Shown here piece after piece: positions 46,093 to 54,925 of a DNA stretch of 64,000 nt (the first letter of the stretch is position 1; each line of letters starts with the position of its first letter). Under the pieces are notes generated by a model, which had not been told where the DNA came from, did not search any database, and worked only from the letters and a program-made list of their open reading frames with translations. The translations under genes and the position numbers were made by a program. The stretch is taken from the NCBI GenBank assembly GCA_026712715.1, contig JAPOPW010000002.1:1-64000 (forward strand), given 5' to 3'. This DNA comes from Immundisolibacterales bacterium. GTDB taxonomy: Bacteria; Pseudomonadota; Gammaproteobacteria; HK1.

Positions 46093-46408
46093 CGTTGTCA
46101 CCGTCGCAGCCGCCGGAGGCTTCGGAAGACCTCCGCCCGCGGTAGTCGTTCAGAGCGACGTGTTTCCGGAGCGGCATGCTTCGGTTATCGCCTGCCAGAT
46201 GAGCACCGCCCCGGAGGACGCCCCCGACCTCCGGGTTACGATCGAGCCGTCGGGCGCCAACGGTCTCCGCGCAGTATCCCGGATCATGGCCGACAAGCCG
46301 GTGACCGTGCGGCGTGAGCGGCTCGGACGCCGGCTCGGCAGACTCGACGCGCCCGAGATCGGTCGTTTGAACCGGGTGCTCGCCTTTGTGCTCGGATTGG
46401 CTGACTGA
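46073..46408 (+). CDS. MazF/PemK-family toxin, possibly impaired
   Basis: 111 residues. RDDVVTVAAAGGFG, PAVVVQSDVFPERHASVIACQ, RVTIEPSGANGL and the MADKPVTVRRERLGRRLGRLD segment are MazF/PemK hallmarks; the family are endoribonucleases cutting mRNA. In most relatives the first loop reads KPRPAVVV with a conserved Arg; here it reads RPPPAVVV, so the key Arg is missing or displaced. The partner antitoxin overlaps upstream. The toxin could be inactive. Confidence 0.85.
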   Translation: METKRDDVVTVAAAGGFGRPPPAVVVQSDVFPERHASVIACQMSTAPEDAPDLRVTIEPSGANGLRAVSRIMADKPVTVRRERLGRRLGRLDAPEIGRLNRVLAFVLGLAD

Positions 46409-46536
46409 CCCGGAAGGGACAACCGGCAATCATTCCGGGCCGGCGCACCGCCCGCCGGGGTCGCACCGTGGCCGTGCTGAACCGTTATCCTGCCGAGTCG
46501 CTGAGCCGGTCCAAGTCCCTCGAATCGGGAGGAGTC

Positions 46537-47550
46537 ATGCCGAGCGACATCCACGACCGGAACAAGGCGCTGATCGTACCGCTGCGCCGCGCCCTCTACG
46601 ATTATGAGGCCGAGGCGGTGCGGGCGGCGCTCCTCGCGGCCTTCGACCGGGACGCCGAGGTCCACCTCGCGACTCCCTTCGAGGACCTGGACGGCCCCGA
46701 GGGGCTCTACCGCGACGCGTTCGGCCCCCTGCATGCCGCGGTCCCCGACCTCGAGCGCCGGGACACGATCGTCATCGCCGGCGACGGGGCGAACGGCACC
46801 GGATGGGTCGGTTGCTGCGGCTACTACACGGGAACGTTCGTCGCTCCGTGGCTCGAGATTCCTCCCACCGGGCACCAGATCGCGCTTCGCTTTCACGAGT
46901 TCTACCGGGTGAACGAGGGCCGGGTCGCCGAGATGCAGGCCCTCTGGGACATCCCGGAGGTCATGATGCAGGCCGGGGCGTGGCCGATGGCCCCCACCCT
47001 GGGGCGCGAATGGCACGTCCCGGGGCCGGCCACGCAGGACGGAATCGTCCCCGGGCCGCGCGATGGGGAACGCTCCGCGTCGAGCCGCCGGCTGGTCGCG
47101 GACATGCTGTCGGCGCTCGGCGAGTTCGCCGCGGGTGGCGTCGAAGCCATGCGGCTCGCCGACTACTGGCACCCGCGCTGCGACTGGTACGGGCCGTCCG
47201 GGATCGGCACCGGCCGCGGGATCGCGGGCTTTCGGAACTGGCACCAGATCCCGTTCCTCAACGCCATGCCCGACCGGGTCGGAAGCCTCGGCGCCGGCCA
47301 CCTCTTCGGGGACGGCGACTACGTCGGCTTCACCGGGTGGCCGGGCATGCACATGACCATCACCGGCGACGGGTGGATGGGCATCGCGCCCTCGGGCCAG
47401 CGGATCACCATGCGCAGCCTCGACTTCTGGCGCTGCGAGAACGGACTCATCCGGGAGAACTGGGTGCTGGTGGACCTGCTCCACGTGTATCGGCAGATCG
47501 GGGTGGACGTGTTCGCGCGACTTCGCGAGTTCAACAAGGCCCGCGGATAG
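46537..47550 (+). CDS. Double NTF2/SnoaL-like domain protein
   Basis: 337 residues from an ATG with GGAGGAG upstream. Two SnoaL-like domains are visible. The first spans about residues 10-145, with DRDAEVHLATPFEDLDGPEGLYRD, and the IALRFHEFYRVNEGRVAEMQALWDI strand. The second spans about 190-330, with YWHPRCDWYGPSGIGTGRGIAGF, a WxGMHMTITGDGW strand and NGLIRENWVLVDLLHVYRQIG. Such proteins bind or isomerise small hydrophobic molecules; the substrate is unknown. It stands alone upstream of the ABC cassette with codon usage like the core genome. Confidence 0.8.
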   Translation: MPSDIHDRNKALIVPLRRALYDYEAEAVRAALLAAFDRDAEVHLATPFEDLDGPEGLYRDAFGPLHAAVPDLERRDTIVIAGDGANGTGWVGCCGYYTGTFVAPWLEIPPTGHQIALRFHEFYRVNEGRVAEMQALWDIPEVMMQAGAWPMAPTLGREWHVPGPATQDGIVPGPRDGERSASSRRLVADMLSALGEFAAGGVEAMRLADYWHPRCDWYGPSGIGTGRGIAGFRNWHQIPFLNAMPDRVGSLGAGHLFGDGDYVGFTGWPGMHMTITGDGWMGIAPSGQRITMRSLDFWRCENGLIRENWVLVDLLHVYRQIGVDVFARLREFNKARG

Positions 47551-47738
47551 CCCGAAAGGCGCGCGGGTCGTCCGACCACCCCGGATTCGATCTGCAGGGG
47601 TTGAATTCTCCGCGCCCGTTCCTACTTGGGAACCGGCAGCCCGGTTCCGTGCGGGCTCCGTTCGCCGGCAGGCGGTGCGCCACGGTTTCGGCGGCGCGAA
47701 GATTCTCCCGCGATGACGTGGGGAATAGTGGTGACGAG

Positions 47739-48722
47739 ATGAGCGAACTGGTCCGGATCGAGAACCTGGTCAAGCACTTCGGGCCGATCAAGGCGGTCGA
47801 CGGGGTGAGCTTTTCCGTCGCGCGGGGGGAGGTTCTGGGGTTTCTGGGGCCGAACGGAGCCGGCAAGTCGACCACGATGAAGGTCGTGACGGGCTTCCTC
47901 TCGGCCGACTCGGGACGGGTCAGCGTGGGCGGCGAGGACATCGCGGCGAACCCGATCGCGGCGAAGCGGCGCATCGGGTATCTCCCGGAGGGCGCACCGC
48001 TCTACTCCGACATGACGACTCGTGCATTCCTCGAGTTCACGGCCGCGATCCGGGGCTTCGGCGGAGAAGAGAAGCGGCGCCGGGTCGCCGACACGGTCAC
48101 CAGGGTCGCGCTCGAGAGCGTGCTCGAGCAACCGATCGAGACGTTGTCCAAGGGGTTCAAGCGAAGGGTGGGCCTTGCCCAGTCGATCCTGCACGACCCG
48201 GAGGTGCTCGTTCTCGACGAGCCGACCGACGGGCTCGATCCGAACCAGAAGCACGAGGTCCGGTCGCTCATTCGGGAAATGGCGCCGCGCAAGGCGATCG
48301 TGCTCTCCACCCACCTCCTGGAAGAGGTCGATGCGGTGTGCACCCGGGCCGTCATCATTTCCGCGGGCCGGATCGTGAGCGACGGCACTCCGGAGGCGCT
48401 CCACGCCCGCGCCGCGGGGCACAACGCGGTGACCCTCGTGCTGCGCGGCGTCGAGTCCGAGGCCGCGCGCGCGGCGCTCGCCGCGGCGCAAGGCGTGCGG
48501 GCGGTAGAGGAGCTGGGCGCGGACGGCGGCGCAGGCAGGGGCGGAAACGGAGCCGAGGTGCTCCGGCTGCGGATCCTGCCCGAGGACGGCCGCGCCGTAG
48601 CGGCGGAAGTGAGCCAGGTGGTGCGCGAGCGGGGCTGGAAGGTCGAGGAGCTGACGGTGGACCGCGGGCGTCTCGAGGATGTGTTCCGGTCGATCACCGC
48701 CCCCGATCGGACCCGTTCCTGA
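47739..48722 (+). CDS. ABC transporter ATP-binding protein (GldA-like)
   Basis: 327 residues. Walker A GPNGAGKSTT near residue 40, signature LSKGFKRRVGLAQ, Walker B VLVLDEPTDGLDP and the switch His in VLSTHLLEEVD are all intact. A C-terminal extension of about 90 residues follows the ATPase core. With the next three genes it forms a cassette like the Gld ABC module (GldA, GldF, GldG) plus a DUF4340 protein. The substrate is unknown; the family is implicated in gliding in Bacteroidetes, yet similar cassettes occur in many non-gliding proteobacteria. Confidence 0.9.
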   Translation: MSELVRIENLVKHFGPIKAVDGVSFSVARGEVLGFLGPNGAGKSTTMKVVTGFLSADSGRVSVGGEDIAANPIAAKRRIGYLPEGAPLYSDMTTRAFLEFTAAIRGFGGEEKRRRVADTVTRVALESVLEQPIETLSKGFKRRVGLAQSILHDPEVLVLDEPTDGLDPNQKHEVRSLIREMAPRKAIVLSTHLLEEVDAVCTRAVIISAGRIVSDGTPEALHARAAGHNAVTLVLRGVESEAARAALAAAQGVRAVEELGADGGAGRGGNGAEVLRLRILPEDGRAVAAEVSQVVRERGWKVEELTVDRGRLEDVFRSITAPDRTRS

Positions 48723-48747
48723 GCCCCGTTTCGTTCGAGGTGGTGAC

Positions 48748-49482
48748 TTGTCAAACGTCCTGGTGATCTTCAGACGCGAGTTCCAGGGGTACTTCGCGAC
48801 CCCCATCGCCTATGTGTTCATGGGCGTGTTCGTCGCCCTCGCCGGGGTCTTCACGATGTACATCGGCGGGTTCTTCATCCGCGACCAGGCGGATCTCGCC
48901 ACGTTCTTCAGCTTCCATCCCTGGCTGTACCTGTTCCTGATTCCGGCCCTCGCAATGCGCCTGTGGGCGGAGGAACGGCGCGCGGGCACGATCGAGCTGC
49001 TCCTCACCCTGCCGATTACGATGCCCCAGGCGGTTCTCGGAAAATTCTTCGCCGCGTGGATGTTCACCGCGATCGGACTCGTCCTGACCTTTCCGCTGTG
49101 GCTCACCGTCAACTACCTGGGCGACCCCGACAACGGAATCATCCTCGCGGGCTACCTCGGGAGCCTCCTGATGGCGGGGGCGTATCTCGCCATCGGCTCG
49201 TGCATTTCCGCCCTCACCCGCAACCAGGTCATCGCGTTCGTGGTGACCGCGGCGGTGTGCCTGCTGTTCGTGCTGAGCGGATACCCGCTCGTGCTCGACG
49301 TGTTCAGCGCGTGGGCTCCCGCGTTCCTGGTGGAGACGGTGAGCTCCTTCGGATTCCTTCGACACTTCGAGTCGATCATCAAGGGGGTCATCGACTTGCG
49401 CGACATCGTGTACTTCGCCTCCCTCATCGCGCTGTGGCTGTTCGTGAACGTACTCGCCCTCGACGTCAACAAGGCGCGCTAG
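48748..49482 (+). CDS. ABC-2 type permease (GldF-like)
   Basis: 244 residues from a TTG at 48748 with an AGGTGGT-like ribosome site. The N-terminus has VLVIFRREFQGYFATPIAYVFMGVF, then about six membrane helices; RLWAEERRAGTIELLLTLPIT is the conserved ABC-2 coupling segment after the second helix. It works with the ATPase encoded 25 bases upstream. Confidence 0.9.
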   Translation: MSNVLVIFRREFQGYFATPIAYVFMGVFVALAGVFTMYIGGFFIRDQADLATFFSFHPWLYLFLIPALAMRLWAEERRAGTIELLLTLPITMPQAVLGKFFAAWMFTAIGLVLTFPLWLTVNYLGDPDNGIILAGYLGSLLMAGAYLAIGSCISALTRNQVIAFVVTAAVCLLFVLSGYPLVLDVFSAWAPAFLVETVSSFGFLRHFESIIKGVIDLRDIVYFASLIALWLFVNVLALDVNKAR

Positions 49483-49539
49483 AGGCTTCGGGGCCGGCGG
49501 CGCGGACGGGACGGGGAGCGGGGAGAGAAGGAGAGAACG

Positions 49540-51486
49540 TTGGGAGGCAGGACCTACACGATCGGCGGCATCGTGCTCGCGGTGGCGGTGTTCCTCGCCC
49601 TGAACATGTTTGCCAACCAGGCGCTGACCCGGTTCCGGATCGACCTTACCGAGCAGCGGCTGTTCACCCTGTCCGAGGGGACCCGCAACATCCTGCGGGC
49701 GCTCGACGAGCCGGTCACCTTGCGCTTCTACGTGTCGCGCAACCTCGCATCCCGTCTCCCGAGCGTCTCCGGCTACGTCGCCAGGGTGCGCGATCTGCTG
49801 ACGGAGTACGAGCATGCGGCGGAAGGACGAATCGTCCTCACCGTGATAGCCCCCGAGCCGTTCTCCGACGAGGAGGATCGGGCCGTCGGCTTCGGACTGA
49901 ACGGCATTCCGCTTCTTGACGGCGAGTCCACGTTCTACTTCGGCCTGGTCGGCACCAACTCCCTCGACGACCAGGAGGTGATTCCGCGTTTCTCGCCCGA
50001 GCGCGAGGAGTTCCTGGAATACGACGTCACCAAGATGATCCACACTCTCGGGCAGGCCGAATTGCCGGTCGTCGGCCTGGTCAGCACCCTGCCCCTGGAC
50101 GGGCAGAGCCGGCAGGCGATGATGACCGGCCGGCCGCCCGAACCGTGGCTGATCCTCGAGCGGATCGAGGAGCTGTTCGAAGTCCGCCACCTTTCTCCCG
50201 CGGAGCTGGAAAGGGTGGACGAGGACGTGGATGTGCTCATGGTCGTTCACCCCACGGGGTTCTCCGACCGGACCCGCTACGCCATCGACCAGTTCGTCGT
50301 GGGAGGCGGTCACGCCCTCGTCTTCGTGGACCCGAACGCCGAGGCGGACATGAACCCCACCGTCCCGGGACTGCCGCCGGTTCCCGGAAAGTCGGAGTTC
50401 GAGGACCTGCTCGGCGCCTGGGGACTCGCGCTCGACACCGCCCTTACCGTCGGCGACATGCAGCTCGGCGCCGACGTTCAGGCTCAGGTGGGCGATCGGG
50501 TCGCCAACGTCCGGTATCCGGTCTGGATCAACGTGCCGGCTCCCCTCCTCAACCGCGAGGACGTGGTCACCGCGCAGCTCGGCAACCTCACTTTCGCCAC
50601 CCCGGGGTCCCTGGCCCCGGCCCCCGACGGGGGGCTGGAGGTGACCTCGCTCGCCGCAACGACGGCGGCGGGAGCGGGCCTGGTCGACACCAACCTGGTG
50701 GGACCGATGGCGAACATCGAGCAGCTCGTCCGGGAGTTCCGGCCGGACGGCGCCGCGCACCGGCTCGCCGTGCGGATCGGCGGCAACGCTTCGAGCGCCT
50801 TCCCGGAGGGACCCCCGGCGGCCGGGGCGGAGGACGCCGGCGCGTCCGAGGGGAGCGTGGTGCAGGGCGCCCCGGACGAGGACGCGGCGGAGAGTTCCCG
50901 GCCCGAGCATGTCGGAGAGGGGGAGATCAACATCATCGTGGTCGGCGATACCGACATGCTGCAGGACCGGTTCTGGGTCCGGGAGCAGAACCTGTTCGGC
51001 CATCGCCTTCCGGTTCCCATCTCGGCAAACGGGAGCTTCGTCATCAACGCCCTCGACAACCTCGCGGGGAGCGGAGACCTCATCGGGATACGCAGCCGGG
51101 GGCGATTCCTGCGTCCGTTCACGGTCGTCAACGAGCTGCGCCAGGAGGCGGAGCTTCGTTTCCGGGAGAAGGAGAGGGAGCTCATCCAGCGTCTGGAGGA
51201 GACCGAAGCACGCCTGAGCGAGCTTCGCAGCGGAGAGGGCGCCGAATCCGTCCTGACCACGGAGCAGCGCGACGCGCTCACCGAGTTCACCAACGAGCAG
51301 CTTCGTATCCGCAAGGAGCTCCGGGATGTCCGCCACTCGCTGCGCAAGGACATCGAGGCGCTCGAGACCTGGCTCAAGTTCGTCAACATCGCCCTCGTCC
51401 CGATCGTGATCGGGGTCGGAGGGCTCCTCGCCGGGCTGCATCGGATGCGGCGGCGACGGGCCGCGGCGCGCCCCCTCGCGGCCTGA
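49540..51486 (+). CDS. GldG-family ABC transporter auxiliary protein
   Basis: 648 residues from a TTG at 49540 with AAGGAG upstream. One N-terminal membrane helix (IGGIVLAVAVFLALNMFANQAL), the RIDLTEQRLFTLSEGTRNILRAL motif, a large periplasmic ABC_transp_aux domain (EDVDVLMVVHPTGFSDRTRYAIDQFVVGGGHALVFVDP), an acidic insertion near residues 425-455, a coiled coil (RFREKEREL...ELRSG), and a second C-terminal membrane helix before a basic tail. It is the third component of the cassette. Confidence 0.88.
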   Translation: MGGRTYTIGGIVLAVAVFLALNMFANQALTRFRIDLTEQRLFTLSEGTRNILRALDEPVTLRFYVSRNLASRLPSVSGYVARVRDLLTEYEHAAEGRIVLTVIAPEPFSDEEDRAVGFGLNGIPLLDGESTFYFGLVGTNSLDDQEVIPRFSPEREEFLEYDVTKMIHTLGQAELPVVGLVSTLPLDGQSRQAMMTGRPPEPWLILERIEELFEVRHLSPAELERVDEDVDVLMVVHPTGFSDRTRYAIDQFVVGGGHALVFVDPNAEADMNPTVPGLPPVPGKSEFEDLLGAWGLALDTALTVGDMQLGADVQAQVGDRVANVRYPVWINVPAPLLNREDVVTAQLGNLTFATPGSLAPAPDGGLEVTSLAATTAAGAGLVDTNLVGPMANIEQLVREFRPDGAAHRLAVRIGGNASSAFPEGPPAAGAEDAGASEGSVVQGAPDEDAAESSRPEHVGEGEINIIVVGDTDMLQDRFWVREQNLFGHRLPVPISANGSFVINALDNLAGSGDLIGIRSRGRFLRPFTVVNELRQEAELRFREKERELIQRLEETEARLSELRSGEGAESVLTTEQRDALTEFTNEQLRIRKELRDVRHSLRKDIEALETWLKFVNIALVPIVIGVGGLLAGLHRMRRRRAAARPLAA

Positions 51487-51496
51487 GGGCGGGAAC

Positions 51497-52639
51497 ATGC
51501 GGCAGTATCGCACCCTTGCCATCCTTGCGGTCCTGGTCATCGCGGCCGGAGCCGCGGCGTTCTTCGTCCAGCGCGACGACTCCGGCATCGCGGGGAGCGG
51601 AGACAGGCTGCTCCCCCGTCTCCTGGACCGGCTCGGCGAGGTCGTGCGGATCGAGTCCACCCACCAGGGCGACAAAGTGGTCCTGGAGCTCGTGGACGGA
51701 ATCTGGTCGGTCACCGACCGCCACGGCTATCCGGCGGAGGCTGCGGAAGTCCGCGGCCTGCTCGTCGGGGCCGCCGAGCTCGTTCGGGTCGAGCCGAAGA
51801 CGGCCCGGCCCGAGCACTACGAGCGGCTGGAGATCGAGGATCCGGCCGGTGCGGAGAGCCAGTCCTTCGGCTACGTGCTCGAGAACGCGCAGGGCGAGAC
51901 GGTCGCGAGCCTCGTGGTCGGCAAGCGACGGTTCGTGGCGACGGCCGCCGACGTCGACGAGTACTTCGTCCGGGTGAACGGCGACCCCCGCGTATGGCTC
52001 GTTTCGGGGAAGATCCCGCGCAATCGCCGCGTCCTCGACTGGCTTCGGCGCGAAGTCACCAAGCTCGACCAGACGAGGGTCGCACGGGCGGCGGTGACCC
52101 ACCCGGACGGAACCGTCGTGCGGGTCGGGAAGTCCTCCCCCCGGGAAGCCGATTTCATCCTCGAAGACGTCCCGGAGGGCTACGAGGTCGAGGAGCCGTT
52201 CTCGGTGCACGCGATCGGGACCGCGGTCGCAACGTTCACTCTGAACGACGTCGCGCCGGTTGACGAAGTCGACTTCGAGGGGGACGGGATCGAGGCGGTC
52301 GCGGAGACCTTCGACGGGGTGCGGCTCGCCGCGCGCACCGGTGCGCTCGGGGACCGGCCCTTCGTCCGCATGGACGTCGAGTTCGATCCCGCTCTCGTGT
52401 CTGGAGAGACCACCGACTCGTTGCTGGACGAGGAAGCGGCGCGCGCGGAGGTGGAGAGGCTCTCCCGGCGCTGGGAGGGCTGGGCCTTCGAGATCTCCGG
52501 GTACACGCTCGACAACCTTCAAAAGAAGGTCGTGGACATGGTGAAGCCCGTCGCGGAGGAGGCCACTGGGTCCGCCCCGGACGCCCTTCCCGCCCCGGCA
52601 CCCGTCACCGGGTCCGAAGCGGGAACGGACTCGGGCTGA
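51497..52639 (+). CDS. DUF4340-containing membrane-anchored protein
   Basis: 380 residues. An N-terminal signal-anchor (YRTLAILAVLVIAAGAAAFFV) precedes a periplasmic DUF4340 repeat-like region (RLGEVVRIES, DGIWSVTDRHGYPA, LVVGKRRF, RVWLVSGKIP). It is always found next to GldG-like proteins, and the role is unknown; it may be the periplasmic partner of the transporter. It starts 10 bases after the gldG-like stop. Confidence 0.85.
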   Translation: MRQYRTLAILAVLVIAAGAAAFFVQRDDSGIAGSGDRLLPRLLDRLGEVVRIESTHQGDKVVLELVDGIWSVTDRHGYPAEAAEVRGLLVGAAELVRVEPKTARPEHYERLEIEDPAGAESQSFGYVLENAQGETVASLVVGKRRFVATAADVDEYFVRVNGDPRVWLVSGKIPRNRRVLDWLRREVTKLDQTRVARAAVTHPDGTVVRVGKSSPREADFILEDVPEGYEVEEPFSVHAIGTAVATFTLNDVAPVDEVDFEGDGIEAVAETFDGVRLAARTGALGDRPFVRMDVEFDPALVSGETTDSLLDEEAARAEVERLSRRWEGWAFEISGYTLDNLQKKVVDMVKPVAEEATGSAPDALPAPAPVTGSEAGTDSG

Positions 52640-52896
52640 GCCGCTTCCCGGCGGAAGCCGGGCCCGTCCGGCGCGGACGCATCGCACCGGCAATCGGACC
52701 TGCCGAACCCGTTCCGCAGACCCCCCGCGTCCGCTCCTTCGCTCCGTTCCGGCTCATCCTGACGGGATGGGCGCCGCGAACCGTCACCGGCGGGCAAGAA
52801 TCGGGGAGAATGCGCCCCGAGGGAACAATCTCTTTCTCGAAGGTGCGCCGAGGCGCCGCCCATGTCAACTGCCAGCCGCCAGCCGGAGGATATCCA

Positions 52897-53502
52897 TTGG
52901 CCATTTTCATCGTTCGCCACGGCGAGACCGAGGGCAACGCCTCTCGCATGATCCAGGGGCCGGAGACGCCCCTCAACGCACGGGGCATGGCCCAGGCCGC
53001 GGCCGTCGCCGAACGGCTCGCCCGGGAGGGGGTGGAGCGCATACTGGTGAGCGACTATGCGCGGGCGCGCATGACCGCGGACGCCGTGCAGCGCGCGACC
53101 GGCGCGCCGCTCGAGGTGGATCTGCGTCTCCGGGAGCGCGACTTCGGGGACTGGCGGGGCGTATCGCACGACGAGATCCCCTGGTTCATGGACGACGACG
53201 TGGTTCCGCCGAACGGCGAGAGCTGGGAGGCGTTCCATGCGCGTGCCGTCGGCGCCTGGGAATGCGTCGCCCGGAACGCGGGCGAGGCCGACGGCAACGT
53301 GGTGGCGGTCACGCATGGGCTGGTGTGCTACTCGTTCGCGCTCCACCACCTCGCGGTGCCGGCGGGAATCGAGGTGGACCGCGGGTTCCACAACACCTCG
53401 GTCACGGTGGCGGATTCCCGCGCGCCGTGGGCGGTCACGACCCTCAACTGCACGGCTCACCTCGACCGCGCGATCGAGGCGCGCATCGCCCAGGCCTCCT
53501 GA
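52897..53502 (+). CDS. Histidine phosphatase family protein
   Basis: 201 residues from a TTG at 52897; GGAGGA six bases upstream decides the start. The catalytic motif is IFIVRHGETEGNASRMIQG (phosphohistidine RHG), with Arg in LVSDYARARMTADAV, the acid in LRERDFGDWRG, and the second His in NVVAVTHGLV. Such proteins hydrolyse phosphate monoesters such as phosphoglycerate or alpha-ribazole phosphate. It is convergent with the PEP-mutase-like gene. About 250 bases upstream show no gene. Confidence 0.9.
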   Translation: MAIFIVRHGETEGNASRMIQGPETPLNARGMAQAAAVAERLAREGVERILVSDYARARMTADAVQRATGAPLEVDLRLRERDFGDWRGVSHDEIPWFMDDDVVPPNGESWEAFHARAVGAWECVARNAGEADGNVVAVTHGLVCYSFALHHLAVPAGIEVDRGFHNTSVTVADSRAPWAVTTLNCTAHLDRAIEARIAQAS

Positions 53503-53518
53503 CCGCGGACCGCCGCCG

Positions 53519-54487
53519 TCACCCGGGGCCGGCTCGCCCTCCGGTACCCGGGCGGTAGCCTTCGCCCTCGTACTTGCGGTCCACGTGGTCCTCCGGGAGG
53601 TACCGCGTCTCGAGCTCCCGGATCCCTCCGATCCCGGTGAACTCGTACCAGTTCTCCATTGGATGCCCCTTGAGCGTGTCGATGTGCTCGAGCTCGAACG
53701 CGGTTCCGCCCGCCATCAGCCCTTCGAGGAAGTCGCGCTCGGCCCGCGCCCCCGCGCGCAGCATCGCGAGCGGGAAGATGGCGATGCCGAACCCGATCCG
53801 CTCGAGGCGCTCGAGCGGCATCTTCGGGGTGGTGCGCCGGGCGGCGTAGCCCCCCATGTTCATCATCTTCGGCCCCGGCACGGCGCGGGCGAACGTCTCG
53901 AACTCCTCCTCGGAGAGAAGCGCGTCGGGAAACGTCACGTCCGCCCCCGCCTCGCGGTAGCGGTTGGCCCGGTCGATCGCGGCTTCGAGCCCGGCCGGCC
54001 CGCGCGCGTCGGTGCGCGCGATGATGACGAGCTCCTCGTCGCGCCGCGCGTCGGCCGCCGCCCGGAGCTTGCCCTCCATCTCCGCGGCGGAGACGAGCTC
54101 CTTGCCCTGGATGTGGCCGCACCGCTTGGGGCTCACCTGGTCCTCGAGATGGATTGCGGCCACCCCGGCCGCCTCGAACTCGTGCACCGTGCGAATGACG
54201 TTGATCGCGTTCCCGTAGCCCGTGTCCGCGTCCGAAACGACGGGGACCGACACGGCTTCCGCGAGGTAGTGAGCCATCATCGTCATCTCCCCCATCGTGA
54301 GGAGGCCCACGTCGGGCTTGCCGAGGAGGCTGTTGGCGACCCCCGAGCCCGTCATGTAGACGGCCGGAAATCCCGCCTCCTCGACGAGCCGCGCGGAGAG
54401 CGCGTTGTACGCCCCCGGTACCGCGGCCAGCTTCCCGGACGCAAGCACCGCCCGCAGCGCCCGGCGTTTCGACTTCGCATCTTCCAT
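53519..54487 (-). CDS. Isocitrate lyase/PEP mutase family enzyme
   Basis: 322 residues from an ATG at 54487 with AAGGGGGA upstream. PGAYNALSARLVEEAGFPAVYMTG opens the barrel. VVSDADTGYGNAINVIRTV gives the Mg-binding Asp residues, and HLEDQVSPKRCGHIQGKELV carries the K(R)CGH catalytic-Cys loop. Together these indicate a C-C lyase such as methylisocitrate lyase or oxaloacetate/2,3-dimethylmalate lyase rather than a PEP phosphonomutase. It has no propionate-pathway neighbours. Substrate open. Confidence 0.88.
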   Translation of the reverse strand: MEDAKSKRRALRAVLASGKLAAVPGAYNALSARLVEEAGFPAVYMTGSGVANSLLGKPDVGLLTMGEMTMMAHYLAEAVSVPVVSDADTGYGNAINVIRTVHEFEAAGVAAIHLEDQVSPKRCGHIQGKELVSAAEMEGKLRAAADARRDEELVIIARTDARGPAGLEAAIDRANRYREAGADVTFPDALLSEEEFETFARAVPGPKMMNMGGYAARRTTPKMPLERLERIGFGIAIFPLAMLRAGARAERDFLEGLMAGGTAFELEHIDTLKGHPMENWYEFTGIGGIRELETRYLPEDHVDRKYEGEGYRPGTGGRAGPG

Positions 54488-54734
54488 CACGTCCCCCTTC
54501 GTCGGACCCGGCCCCGAATCGGCGCAAGGGCCGCCCCGGGCCGGCGTCTTGAACCGCGATGCGGGCCTCCCCCTTCGAGCGTGGTCGGCTCGCCCGAGAA
54601 CGCGCCACGCCAGCCGCCTTGAGGACGGTTGCCCGTCCGTGGACGGCGCTCGGCGCTCGCATCGACGGGGAGTTTGCGCGCCGGCCGCGAGCCCCCGCAA
54701 GCACCGAGCCCCGATCCGATTCCGCCTGGCCCCG

Positions 54735-54764
54735 CCGCGCCGCGCCGCGCCGCGCCGCGCCGCG
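54735..54764. repeat. Six tandem CCGCG pentamers
   Basis: A perfect 30-base run of CCGCG units, then CGCGCGG. It is 70 bases upstream of the -10 box at 54834 and slippage there could alter promoter spacing or DNA form. Confidence 0.95.
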
Positions 54765-54833
54765 CGCGGCCCGCGGGCGCATCCGCCGGGGGGACGGGCC
54801 GCGGTCCGCCGTCAAGGACCGGGCCCGGCCGCC

Positions 54834-54839
54834 TATAAT
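54834..54839 (+). promoter_or_regulatory. -10 box for the ExbB/ExbD-like operon
   Basis: Perfect TATAAT in very GC-rich sequence, 86 bases before the start at 54926. No clear -35 hexamer lies 16-18 bases upstream (GTCAAG at 54811 is the best), so an activator may be needed. Confidence 0.5.
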
Positions 54840-54925
54840 TCCGGGCCGCACGGTACGCGCACGACGGGGTGCTACGACAAGCCGGCGGCACCGTGCCGCG
54901 GGCGCCCGTTTGGGCCGGAGGACAG

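Larger units (their letters stand above)
54488..54925. other. Divergent intergenic region with a GC microsatellite
   Basis: About 440 bases between divergent genes. It contains six CCGCG pentamers and a perfect TATAAT box close to the MotA-like gene. I see no gene in it; the open frames on both strands are Arg/Pro-rich artefacts. Confidence 0.7.

Noticed and set aside
46433..46441. Nine-base match to the att core after the mazF-like gene
   Set aside because: TTCCGGGCC is too short to be significant in GC-rich DNA; mentioned only as a possible outer boundary.
48751..51714. A 987-codon open frame on the minus strand
   Set aside because: Antisense to the ABC permease and GldG-like genes, with a His/Glu/Arg-rich composition typical of complementary-strand reading of GC-rich genes.
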